Assembly (NCBI RefSeq): GCF_036785885.1
Contig: NC_092312.1
Span: 11,054,001-11,118,000, forward strand
Direction of reading: 5' to 3'
Length of the DNA stretch: 64,000 nt
Origin: Coffea arabica
Taxonomy: Eukaryota > Streptophyta > Magnoliopsida > Gentianales > Rubiaceae
Positions 11,751 to 22,900 of the stretch are shown here, in pieces. A program made the translations under genes and the position numbers. The notes under the pieces were generated by a model. The model saw nothing but the letters and a program-made list of their open reading frames with translations. It searched no databases and had not been told where the DNA came from. Each line of letters begins with the position of its first letter. Position 1 is the first letter of the stretch.

Positions 11751-12507
11751 ATGTGGTGTTCATGAGTATTTAAAATAGGATGATAAAGATTTTTTATTTT
11801 AAATATTTTGCAAAAATTTTTAGAGCAAATCCAGAAATGCCTCATCTAGTATTTCTCAAAATAAAATATTGCTCTGCTTGAATTAGACATAAACAAAAAA
11901 GAGGCCAAATGGAAACAATAAGGCCTCGAATAGAATTATTTTAGAATAAAAATGTATTATTGCTCATTAATGACAAGTTGAAGACTTGAAGTGCAATTTG
12001 GCTCGTTAGCCACAAAGACTTCACCCATCCCATTATCATTCCCATTTCTTCCGCAATCTTATCTTTCAACGACGTCGTACAGGCTCCAGTCTTTCTCCGT
12101 ACCTTGGAAGCCTCACAAGTCACAACCCGAAGAGCCAGCTGCCAACTGACGTTTTATCCATCAAAATAAAGAGAACAAGGTGAACTTTTTTATGCCCTTT
12201 GTATTTCTTTCTTGTGTGCAATTTTGCAGAATTAATTGGAACCTGGGCCACCTACGTTTTTTTTTTTTGAGTTTATTCAAATAATAGTGATTGATAGTTC
12301 AAAGACGGATTATTTGGATTTAAACATATGGTCTGTGGATTATTGGGTTTCAGAAACTGATTTGGAAATCCCTTCTTTTATCTGAATTTTTCATTGCAAA
12401 GTACAACTTTGAAGCTAACAGAACCAGGAAAAATGATGGAATAGCATAAGATAAGAAGTCGAGGGAGGGAGGGTATTGCAATATAGCAAGTTATTTCTCT
12501 TGCTAGA
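11751..12507. other. Gene-free AT-rich DNA upstream of the TatD gene
   Basis: No supported gene or bounded repeat. The small minus-strand open frame at 11941-12123 has no recognisable domain. Confidence 0.4.
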
Positions 12508-12517
12508 CTATATATAG
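12508..12517 (+). promoter_or_regulatory. Possible TATA box of the TatD gene
   Basis: CTATATATAG lies about 0.7 kb upstream of the TatD start codon. The interval to 13233 contains acceptor-like sites (TTTTGCAG near 12814, GATTCAG near 13163), which would fit an intron in the 5' UTR. The assignment is from motif and position only. Confidence 0.35.
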
Positions 12518-13232
12518 AACCCAAATGATGGTCCTGATGCAGTCCTCGCAGGCATTTTGATCACTAGAAAGCAGTTTTATGTGTGTTGTTTGGTGATGGG
12601 CATCCCAGTTTCCCCAACATGTATATCTTGCTTTAGTTTTGGATTCACAATGTGCAGTAGGGAAATGACAGCAAGTATCAAACGGAATTTGTTCACAAGT
12701 TGGTTCTTGATATCCTGTGATCTATCATAATGGCTGGGTGTTACTTTTGTAGTTTTAGTTTGCTTTTTTGTTCTTGATGTGGAGTATTCTGGCTTCAAAT
12801 AGTGGTGTTTTGCAGGGCATTGACCAGGTGCATGCCTTCTCCCATTTCGATAAGTTGTTATGCCAATGCCTTTTCTTTGCCTTTTACCTTTTCCAGTTTG
12901 ATTTTTTTGGGCGTTCGGTAAATATTAGAACATGGGGTTGTATTAACTCGATAGACCAACCTTTCTGATAGCAATTCCCTTGGTTGCAACTTTTTATGTT
13001 GTCTCTAATTAAATCACCAGGGACTTGTGTTGCCACGACTTCTTGCTCTTTCTCTGGCCTTTCTGTTTTATTGTGCTCCTTAGTGTATTCTGCCCGAGTA
13101 TCTCTTCTAGAAGTTAAGGTTACCTATTGCAAGCTCTGACTTACTGGATAGTGTTTGATTCAGGAGCAGAATAAACTCTTTAAAGGGTGACTAGGTGAAT
13201 AACAGCCGACAAGCAATGCCTGTAATAGTTCC

Positions 13233-14147
13233 ATGGCCATGATGAAGCTGTTTGATGCTCATTGTCACCTACAAGATCCGAGGGTGTTCAATATGGCCCC
13301 ACAGATAATCAGGAAAGCGCTTGATAATGGGGTTGCTCATTTTGCTGTCAATGGAGTCAGTGAGAGTGACTGGCATTTGGTTAAGGAGATGAGTGATAGG
13401 CATCCTTCGGTGATTCCAAATTTTGGGATCCATCCATGGTTTGTTGCTGACAGAACTCCCAATTGGCTGAACACTTTGAAGGAATTCTTTGAGGCTAATC
13501 CTGCAGCTTCAGTTGGAGAGATAGGTTTGGACAAAGGTTCACGTGGGAAGCAGATTGATTTTACAGACCAGGTTGAAGTGTTCCGACAGCAACTTCAGCT
13601 TGCTAAAGAGTTGAAAAGACCAGCATCTATCCACTGTGTGCGAGCTTTTGGTGATTTACTTGATATACTGAAATCTGAAGGACCATTCCCTGCTGGTGTG
13701 CTTTTGCATTCTTTCTTGGGTTCTGCCGAAATGGTTCCTGAATTTGCTAAGCTTGGTGCGTACTTTTCCTTTTCGGGGTTTCTTATGTCCATGAAGGAAA
13801 CCAAGGCAAGGAAAATGTTGAAGTCTGTTCCTCGTGATAGAATTTTGTTGGAGACAGATGCACCCGATGCTCTTCCAAAATCAAACAATTCAGATTCTCT
13901 TCTTGTGATTGGAAGTCCTGATGAAGATTCAACTACCAAGGACGGTCCCTTGTTTGAGAATGCATCTCTAAAGGAAACCAACAAATCAACTTTGGAGACA
14001 GAAAACCTTAATCATCCTGCTAACATTCACCATGTACTGTCTTATGTAGCATCTTTGCTTGATATGACTAGGGAAGAACTTGCTGAAATTAGTTATGGAA
14101 ATGCGGTAAACCTCTTCACTTATGAAGGTTCCAAGAAATATAACTAA
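13233..14147 (+). CDS. TatD-family metal-dependent hydrolase (putative DNase)
   Basis: A single-exon protein of 304 residues. TatD proteins are TIM-barrel, two-metal hydrolases, several of them 3'-5' exonucleases on DNA (family knowledge). The metal ligands are all visible: DAHCH at residues 8-12 (H10 and H12), GEIGLD with E96, SIHC with H134, LLHS with H159, and LETDAPD with D209. The C-terminal helix region ends in YGNAVNLF, typical of the family. Residues about 214-262 form a Ser/Asp/Thr-rich insertion before the conserved NIHHVLSYVA segment. The start at 13233 is the first of three close ATGs (13233, 13239, 13242); any of them would keep the DAHCH motif. Convergent with the TMEM184 gene. 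Confidence 0.92.
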   Translation: MAMMKLFDAHCHLQDPRVFNMAPQIIRKALDNGVAHFAVNGVSESDWHLVKEMSDRHPSVIPNFGIHPWFVADRTPNWLNTLKEFFEANPAASVGEIGLDKGSRGKQIDFTDQVEVFRQQLQLAKELKRPASIHCVRAFGDLLDILKSEGPFPAGVLLHSFLGSAEMVPEFAKLGAYFSFSGFLMSMKETKARKMLKSVPRDRILLETDAPDALPKSNNSDSLLVIGSPDEDSTTKDGPLFENASLKETNKSTLETENLNHPANIHHVLSYVASLLDMTREELAEISYGNAVNLFTYEGSKKYN

Positions 14148-15257
14148 CAGGTAATTGTAGTTGTTTACTACTAATTATACAGGGTAAAATTTGTATTCAA
14201 AAAGGGCTCTTATATGTTTTCTCCTTGCACGTATTGAGAAAATGTAATTGATCAACTTCATGCAGCACATTTGCTGTACTTGCAATGCAAGCATGTTTTG
14301 ATAGCGTTGAGTCTCTTTCAATGCAATAAAATGAACCGAAATGTCAATAAACCATTCACAAGCCAAAAGTACTTTCTGCCATCTTCAGCCTAATGATTGC
14401 CCCCCCAAAATTTCAGGGATGGGTCCGATGTAAATTCTATACCTTTTGCACCTGTAGGCAATAGATGCTGAAGCTTTACAAGTTGGATGTTTCTCACTTC
14501 TCTTAGATCAGCCTTTTTTAGTACGATACAGTAGCATCATAAACAGAAATAAGCCAATAAAGTTACTGGTTGTGTTGAAAGGCAATTCGTTTTGCTGGCT
14601 GGTTTCAACATTAATGTTTCTGCCTTCCCATTTTATTGTGACTCCTCGTGATTTAGCTCGAGTTTTTCTTTTACTTTTCCCTGTGACAGGTATTAGTGGC
14701 TGGTCTAGTGCCTACTTGTTCCACAATATCAATCCAACGAAGTGGAGTAAAAGAGACTTGGATGTCTAGAAATCGATCTGAAGCTTATTTGTAATTTCTG
14801 TTGTGACCGACATATTTTTACTGGTGCATACTGCAATAAACCTGCTTACCAGTCAAATAGGTTTACTTCTTGATGTGGCTGTCGCTAGAGAAAGTTCTGG
14901 CTAACTTGGAGGACATTGAACTACTACCAGGATATCATCTTGCACTCTTTTGTATGACTTGCAATTTATCATGGTCTACCAGTAATGCTACGTTTAGGTA
15001 CAGAAGTGTTTATGTTCTGCAGCAGCATCAGCAAAAGCTATATCTTTTGTGCTATGTCTTTTATGTTTCTAAAATCTACAGGTTCGTTGGAAATTTTTTC
15101 TCAATTATGGTGCCCTTGTACATAATCGAACATAAAAAAGATTCGCATACATAAATGGATCCTGCACTCAATGCCACTTTTGCTGCTACATTCCACTACT
15201 ACATAAAAGACCACTTCCTCAAGATGCTCTCTCACAAATTCTTGGATCCACAGCCCA
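14148..15257. other. Intergenic DNA between convergent genes
   Basis: This lies between the TatD stop codon and the TMEM184 stop codon. It holds possible poly(A) signals for the plus-strand gene (AATAAA-type at about 14325 and 14556). The plus-strand open frames at 14572-14769, 14870-15154 and 15155-15340 show no domain, so no further gene is supported. Confidence 0.45.
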
Positions 15258-18200
15258 TCACTCGTACTTCTTTCGTGATTTCAAAAGAGCTTCCACATCT
15301 CCAGTATAAGGAGCAACATGGTATGCATACTGCTGAATAACAGAGAAGGCAACCATCTCCACACAGATCAATAGATTCTGAATAGCTTCCTCAACGTGTT
15401 CCACATCTAACCAGAAATGCTGAGATCTAATGATGCCTGCTGCAGCTAGGATATCAAGCACCATGCCCTAAATATGTTGAAATACTAGCTTTAGTAACCA
15501 ACAGTAATCCCATCAAGCATCAAGGAAAAATAGTAAAAAGAGGGAAACATGGTTTTAAGAAGCCTTTTTTTTTTTAACTCTCTTGTGCTGTCAACAAGTC
15601 ATGCTTAATTCTACCTTTAGATGGACATCATTGGAGATTAGCAGGGGCATGTTATTTAATTGACTATATATGCATAAACTCATTCTGATTGCAAGAAAAA
15701 ACACAGAGACAACAAAAATGTTGGTAAAGAAGCAGTTAATAAATTAGTATTGAACAAGCAAAATTATCTGCAACAGCATCAGACTAGCTTCAATAGGATC
15801 TGGGAGGTAAACAAAAGAAGTTGAATGCTGCACAATGCATGCAAAGTATGTACACGTGGCAACAAGAATAGCAGCAAAATAATATGTCTGTACTCTTAAT
15901 ATAGGCATTGTGGCTTATAAACGTTGACAAAGACGAGCCTTTCCTGCTATATAGTAAGGCTTTAGAAAATAAAATACAGTATAAGAGCAACTGTTAGACA
16001 ATCTAAAGATGCTCAGCTTCATTACTATAACCAAGAAGCAATTACCTTCACCTTCTGCTTTATGTTTCTAGCATACAGCGAACAACATCTCACAAAAGGA
16101 TGGGATTTGGCCAATACATTTCTGGTAGTTCATATCTTTAATTTTTTGACCTTTGATGGCTTCTCTTTAAAGCATAATGCTGATAGTTAATCCCAGAATT
16201 ATTAGAAGACCAAATGCCCCAGCTGTCAGGCCTATATGCATAAGAACCTTGTGTAGTTTTAGCATTGAAAATGCTCAGTCTTTCTAGAGCCAAAACCTTC
16301 CCAACCCCACCCCCCCCTGAGAGAGAGAGAGGGAGGGAGGGAGGGAGGGGGGGGAGGGGAGAAGATTTTTTCTCTGGGTCTTCATAAATTTGGCTGAACA
16401 GCGGGTAAAATTTGGCTATTGATACATCTGGACTGACTTTCTTTTTGGGGCACAGATGATACATCGTGGGTACAAGACAAAGTGATAGTTGAAACCAAGC
16501 AATTGCCTTGAGAAACACTAGCAATTACCACCAGTACAACTATTGTGCACTAAGCCGGAATAATTTAATGATACAACTGTATCATGCAGTTATTGAGATG
16601 GTTTACGTCTATCATAATTATTGGATTCTCTCTTTTCAGGTAACAATACATTTCTCACAAGCACATAAACAGATAGACAGTTGAAATCCTGGCATGTATT
16701 AAAAGATTCATCAAATTGATTTAACTCCAGGGGGTCAGACACCTGCACATACGTTGCTCATATCAGAACATAGCGATATAGGGATGCTCACATCTCATCC
16801 ATGAATATAGTCTGCTCGTATTATGCTTACATATGGGCTCTCTCTTCTGCTTAGAGTAATGTTTCTTATCAAGCACAGACACAACAGAGAACACAAAAGT
16901 GTGGCACGTTACAAGATACACAACATTGTGTTTAACTGCAGGTGATCATTGTCCTAAAACTATAGGCATACACAGTTATAAGATAATTTCTGCTCATTAC
17001 AAATGCAGATAAAGATTCAGCAATTTGAGAAGGTAAAACAGAAATGCAAACCTGCCAAAAGCTGAAGAAAACAATCCCCTTGATGCAAATGAACTTTGCA
17101 AGTGGCTTGTGTGGTTTCAATTCTTTAGCGAAGACATGGTAGAAGGCAAGTAGCGAATACATCGCTAAAAAGAATGACATGTTGAGAATAATGGAGAATG
17201 TCCAACTGACCCATCTGGGATAAATGCCAAGAAGCTGTAGTGTTATCATTAAGAGGGAGCATACAGGGCGAATGATGACAAACTGCCATGTCCAGTACTT
17301 GAGAAGCTTCAATGTTTGATGGTTCAATCGAGTAGTGCGAGGCTGAAATGCACAATCAATATTCAGTACAAACAACATGTGTAACACATTTACCACTCAT
17401 CTAAACACAATATGAACAAAGAAATCCTACATGCTATGATCTTCAAAAACTGAGCAGAATCCTTGTTAAATCATGTTTGCACTTCATTCCAGTACAAACA
17501 CACACACAGAGAGATATAAACACACACACACACACACACAAACTTGTAACGAATCGGAAAATGTTTAACAGACTTGTGCATATAAAATAAATTTCCAATG
17601 AATACAGGGCATTTTGTTATGGTATGGTTCATGATAAGTTGCAAGATGGCTGGATTTACCGAAATGGTGTGTTACTAGACGTAATACAAGACTCTTATAA
17701 GACTTTGTTTAATTTTGTTTCAGATTTAAAATGTGCAGAAATAAAATAAATTAGAACTGATGCAAATGGGACATTGCATAACTCAAATATCCCCTATCAC
17801 ATTTTGTCAAGATCATCTGTTTTGACATACCTTTAGCAAGAAGAGAAAGACTCCGCTAACAAAACCAAATGTTGCCCACCAAAATTCTAAAATAGGAAAA
17901 TTGTACTCCTGTTCCTATACAATTTAAACGCTACTTCTATGTAATTAACTCTTTCAATAAAAGCCTTACATTTTTACTTTTATATCTTCTTGCAGCAAGT
18001 CTTGTACAAAGTTACACTGAAACACGGTTAATAAAAAGCAGTAGTAAGTCTCACCTGGAAAAGAGTCATAGGAAAAGAATGGTGAATTTCCCTCCCTTTA
18101 ATTTCATCCGGCACTATATTCTTGCTAATGGATATATTCAAATAGCTATACATCAAAGCCAAAAACTTTGCAATCACCTAAAATTCAACACAAGACAGGG

Positions 18201-18576
18201 CAAAATTAACTATTATCAGCACTAATTTCAACTTCAATAAGCAAAAGTCAAGCCCCAAATAACTGAAAGAGGCTCAAAATTGAACACCCCAAAATCAAGA
18301 ATATGGACTTACTAAAGCTTCATAGCACTCCTTAATGGAGCCCAAGAACATGAAAAATGCCTTGCTACCTTGAAAATCCAACAGCCCCACAAATGAATCG
18401 ACAGCATAAACAGGAGCCATGAGTATAATAATGATTATGGCCTTTTGTTCCTTCGGATTTTTCCAGTAAAACAGGTGCTGTGATAAGAGCTGTACAGTAT
18501 AATGGACAGTCAGCAATACGCAGAACCCAGATCCCACAGTAGTAATCTGGCCTCGATCCATCTTTGTTATGTCCAT
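15258..18576 (-). CDS. TMEM184/DUF300 (OSTalpha-like) membrane protein
   Basis: Four exons on the minus strand: 18313-18576, 18055-18177, 17052-17342 and 15258-15467. Together they encode 295 residues with phase-0 junctions throughout. The protein belongs to the TMEM184/organic solute transporter alpha-like family (DUF300), which in plants includes LAZ1-related proteins. Its molecular role is poorly defined. Family hallmarks are present: LLSQHLFYWKNPKEQKA, LMAPVYAVDSFVGLL and IKECYEALV in exon 1, GREIHHSFPMTLF in exon 2, WQFVIIRPVCS, FYHVFAKELKPHKPL and KFICIKGIVFFSFWQ in exon 3, and QQYAYHVAPYTGD near the C-terminus. About seven hydrophobic segments are visible. The start may be 18576 or the in-frame ATG at 18561; relatives start near the second (MDRG). 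Confidence 0.92.
16311..16367 (+). repeat. (GA)n-(GGGA)n purine tract in TMEM184 intron
   Basis: GAGAGAGAGA followed by repeated GGGA units and a G8 run, in the last intron of the TMEM184 gene. At least four G-runs of three or more meet the simple G-quadruplex pattern on the plus strand. Because the gene is on the minus strand, its pre-mRNA would be C-rich here. Confidence 0.75.
17501..17543 (+). repeat. (CA)n microsatellite
   Basis: Two adjacent CA-repeat tracts with a GAGAGATATAAA interruption, in the second intron of the TMEM184 gene. Confidence 0.75.
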
Positions 18577-19949
18577 TTTTTCAATAAAGTAACTTCAGCA
18601 GCTAGCTAGCTAAAACCAAGAAAGAAACACCAGTGTTCAATCAACAAAAGCCCAAGTGTCCACCAAGAAACGGTAAAGAAGTATCAGAATCTTTGATGTA
18701 CTAATCAGCTGATCAGCCTTTTTAGTAAGGGGTAGAGAAATGGAAGAGTCGGATAAGGTATTGCGATGAATCCGTTATTCAATTGCTGAAAGCAACGTAG
18801 CTGAAAAGTCGGGAGTTTATGGAGTGACTGGCGCGTGAGTCTCTTGATTGCGCGAAAAGTAGCTGTTTACTGAGAAAACTGCTAACGCAGATTACACTGT
18901 TACAGATTCGATCAAGAGGAAGAAACCTATTAAGAGAGAAGTTTCACTATTAAGCTTTGAAATCTTTTGTGCCTCGGTCCTCCTCTTTTTTTTTTGTTAA
19001 AAAAATTTATTTGTTTACCTATAAATCTGTTTATATTCTTTTTAAAATTTTTTTACGTAGGGAAAGGGGTAGATTTATATGACTGGGAGCGAGAAGGGAA
19101 AATTGAACTCAATACCTCATATTTCTAGAGCTTTAGAAAAAACGTTTGATAATACATTTAAATCCAGTTTGTTTAATTATGAGAAAAATTGACTTCGAAC
19201 TTTTTTGCTATCTGATTGTACAGAATTTTTGGATGGTCTACACTATAGGTCAAATTATGAACAAAAATATTAGTATCATGTTAAACTAATTGAAAAGCCC
19301 ATATCCACAAGCCTCATGATCCATTGGACTATGGAATGAAGGATCCCGGTACATCTATGTGGAGTTGAATAAAGCCCAAGCCAGCGTATTAATCTGTCCA
19401 GATTTTGCCAAGAATTTATTAATCTTTCAAGATTTTGTGTTCAAGATTGAAATTTGAGCATTGGATGCCCATGGCCTTGAAGTCTTGTCGTTGCATAGTT
19501 TGTAAGGTAGCAATTACAGTCTCTCATACACCTCCATGGCTCCACCAAATAAAACAAAACAAAAGCCAATGTATTCAAGGCAGGAGCGACCAAAAGGGGA
19601 AGACAATATCATTATAACATATCAATCTCTTGGAACCATCGTTCATTGTCAAGAACATGGATAATGTGGACTGCCTAACCAGATGTAACTTCATGATCGA
19701 ATCATCCCAAATACTGCCAAAGGTATGGTCCTTCTTAAATATGTCAAGGAAGGAGGCAAAGGTGGGGGCTTGAAAAAGTGGGCTGCAGAATAAATATTCC
19801 TCTTTTTTGAACCGAACAAATGTGCAGAACTAGATTCCGCAAAAAAGAATTATTGTGCATTGATGCTAGTGTTGTTTTATGTATAATCATGTCAAATAAA
19901 AGCATTATTTATACGAGGTTTGAGTTCATTGACTGTTAGTTGCACTGAG
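18577..19949. promoter_or_regulatory. Shared upstream region of divergent TMEM184 and beta-galactosidase genes
   Basis: This 1.4-kb stretch separates the divergent start codons at 18576 (minus) and 19950 (plus). It has no supported coding exon or bounded repeat. It should hold both promoters. A weak TATA-like TATTTATA lies at about 19906, rather close to the plus-strand ATG. Confidence 0.4.
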
Positions 19950-22900
19950 ATGCTGATGGGAAGAATGAACATGAGAACCATAATTACCCTCTTGGTAATC
20001 TTGGTCGTTGAAGGCTGTTATTGGGAAAGAGGGGTTTCAACAACTGTAACTTATGATCATAAGGCATTGGTTATTGATGGAAAGAGGAGGATTTTGCAGT
20101 CAGGCTCCATACATTATCCACGAGCTACACCTGATGTGAGTTGGAACTTCATTTCTGAAGTTAACTGGTAATTACATGCAATTGTTGTTTTTGGCTGATT
20201 TTGAGGCAATGCTACTTTTACTGGAGAACTCCAGTTGTGGCCAGGCATCATTAGCAAGGCGAAGGAAGGAGGATTGGATGTGATCGAGAGTTACGTTTTC
20301 TGGAATTATCATGAACCTGTTCGAGGGCAGGTATTAAGTAAATCATCTCTCGCTTCAATACTGAATATATTACTCTTCTTTACTTATTTGATGTGATTAT
20401 AGTTGATAAGAAACATGACTGCTTGGTTTAGTATGTCGAAATGAGTAGAATATGATGAGAGGAGGACATTATCTCAACTGCTTGTATCATTAATCTGTGA
20501 TAATGCCGAACTCTGGTTGTTATGTTAAGTTCTGTTTTGTGTTTGTGCCTTCTGTTTGACTTCGTGGTTTGATATCTGTTGTTGTAATGAGTATTATCTC
20601 GGTCTCACTTGTGATTTTGTCTCGTACATTTGTAGTATTACTTTGAGGGCAGATTTGATCTTGTAAGGTTCGTGAAGACGGTGCACGAAGCTGGCCTTTA
20701 TGTCCATTTAAGAATTGGCCCCTACGCATGTGCTGAATGGAATTACGGGTTTGATTCTTATGCAATCTCCTTTTGATTCTGCAACAATTTGTCCATTATT
20801 TATACTTGCAAATTTTGTTTGCAACATTTTTTTTTTCGGCTTTTTTAGCCTGTAGGTAGTACTCGAAATAACTCATTACGTTATGATGTTTATGTTCTTA
20901 ATTGACCAGTGTAATATTTATTCTGGTATGTCGAACTGATCAAGGCTAATTAATCTCTGACATGTTGTTTGAAGCTGAGAAATGAATTTCATTTCTTTGT
21001 ATGCAGTAAGTTTTCAGTGTGAAGGTGTCCATGCTCTTCTTGACTTCTGTTTTTGACATGGACAGGGGATTCCCTGTTTGGTTACATTTTATTCCTGGAA
21101 TTAAATTTCGAACTTCGAATGAACTTTTCAAGGTAATGGGCACATAGACTTTCTAAAGATCTTTCAATTGTTTAACTGCCTAGTTAGTTTCTCGATTTAC
21201 TTGCGGACAAAACCCAAGAAAAGGATTAGACCAATTTAATTGGGCCAATCTTCAAGATCAAGATGTTTGTACTTTTCTGTAATCCATGCAGAGGGAAATG
21301 AAGCGTTTCCTGAAAAAAGTAGTCAACTTAATGAAGGATGAGAATCTATTTGCATCTCAAGGCGGTCCAATCATTCTTGCACAGGTGGTAATCTCTTGCC
21401 TTTGTCATAGACTCTAGAAGTGAATTGTATGCATTGGCTTTTGAAAATATGGTTTCTTTTCTTACTGGTTTGATTGATTGGTTCGAGTCAGTAACCCTTT
21501 TATGTAGCCTTTTGGACTGTTGATCGATTGTGTGAATGATTAGTTGGTCGTGAAGACAATATTTACTATATTGTGGGCACAGCATCTGCGAAGTTTTCTT
21601 GATCCCTTCTCTCTGTAACAAGATCATGTATCCTAGGAATGTGACGATAAAGACTTTGTCAGAAGAATATTGGAATTTTAATTAGTTCAAAACTTATCTA
21701 TATTTTGGTGTCACGACCCAAACATGCAGGCTGGAAAACGAATCAGACTGATCCTTTGAAAGTTCCATAATCTATCTGAGCAACAAGATATCCTGTTGAT
21801 AGCAACTTAATCACTTTAAAATAAATCTTTTTTTGGGTTCCCGAAGAAAGTTTGGAGCCCTAAAGTTGAAAAAGAAAAGTGACCCTTGTGTTGGGGTTGG
21901 GAGAAGTGGCTTTAGTCTGTGAAAGTTTGCATGGCAATGAACCTAGGCCTTGATCTCCGGTATATCTTGGTGCTTCCTGCTTAATGTTTTACTAGTTCAA
22001 AGTTAGTACTTGTTCTTTAATTGGAAACTCAGCTGGAGAGGCATATAGAGACCGAAAGCACCATACCATGTGATCTGTCAGAGTAAAAGTGCAGCATGTT
22101 TTCAATCTTAAAATAACCCAACTTCTCTTTCGAAGTGTCCATTTCAGTGACATGCTTCTAGCCTAATTTTTATGCAAGAAATGACCAACATCATGATTCG
22201 TCAGTAACACCTGTTTCAGTGCTTGAGAATAAGTTCTATGAATCTAATTTCTTTTTTAGTTTTAGTTTTTCCTTTTTATTGGCTTTTCTTGGCTTGGCTA
22301 CTCATTTTTTCTTCAACTTTTTTTACTCTATAACAGGTTGAGAATGAATACGGGAATGTTGAGGATGCCTATGGAGTTGGTGGAAAGTTATATGTCAAAT
22401 GGGCTGCTGAAACAGCTGTTAGTCTAAATACTACAGTCCCGTGGGTGATGTGTGCTCAGAAAGATGCACCTGATCCAATTGTATGCATGCTAGCTTTCAA
22501 TATTTCTCTACCAAGAATTTTTCCTGCACCATGTACTAATATACTTGTTTACTGCAAGTTAAATAAACCAAAGATCATGAAGATGGGGATGACTTTTTAT
22601 TATGCGTCAGACATCAAAACTTGGTTACTTGGAATAAGTTAGTTTTTGAAGGTTCAGGCTGGTGCAAATCATATTTATCTTCTTGCTTATCGGGATTGAG
22701 GGGAATGTTGGTGCATTCGAGGAATATACTAGATGGGCGGAATTTCATCAAAGCCTACTAGAAAGTGAAGTCATTAAGCATGAAGTCAATTACCCAAGGA
22801 AGAAAATATAAGGAAATCATAATGTAGTTGGAAGGGTACGGTCTTAACTTTGTAGTTAATATACTTACAGCTGGTAGGTTTGATCCCATATAACAGTTAT

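Noticed and set aside
16138-16524. 128-codon minus-strand open frame
   Set aside because: It lies inside a TMEM184 intron, contains the GGGA microsatellite, and has no homology or splice support.
19920-19949. TTG-initiated N-terminal extension of the beta-galactosidase
   Set aside because: The upstream frame starts with TTG, which is not a usual plant nuclear start. The first ATG at 19950 gives a normal signal peptide.
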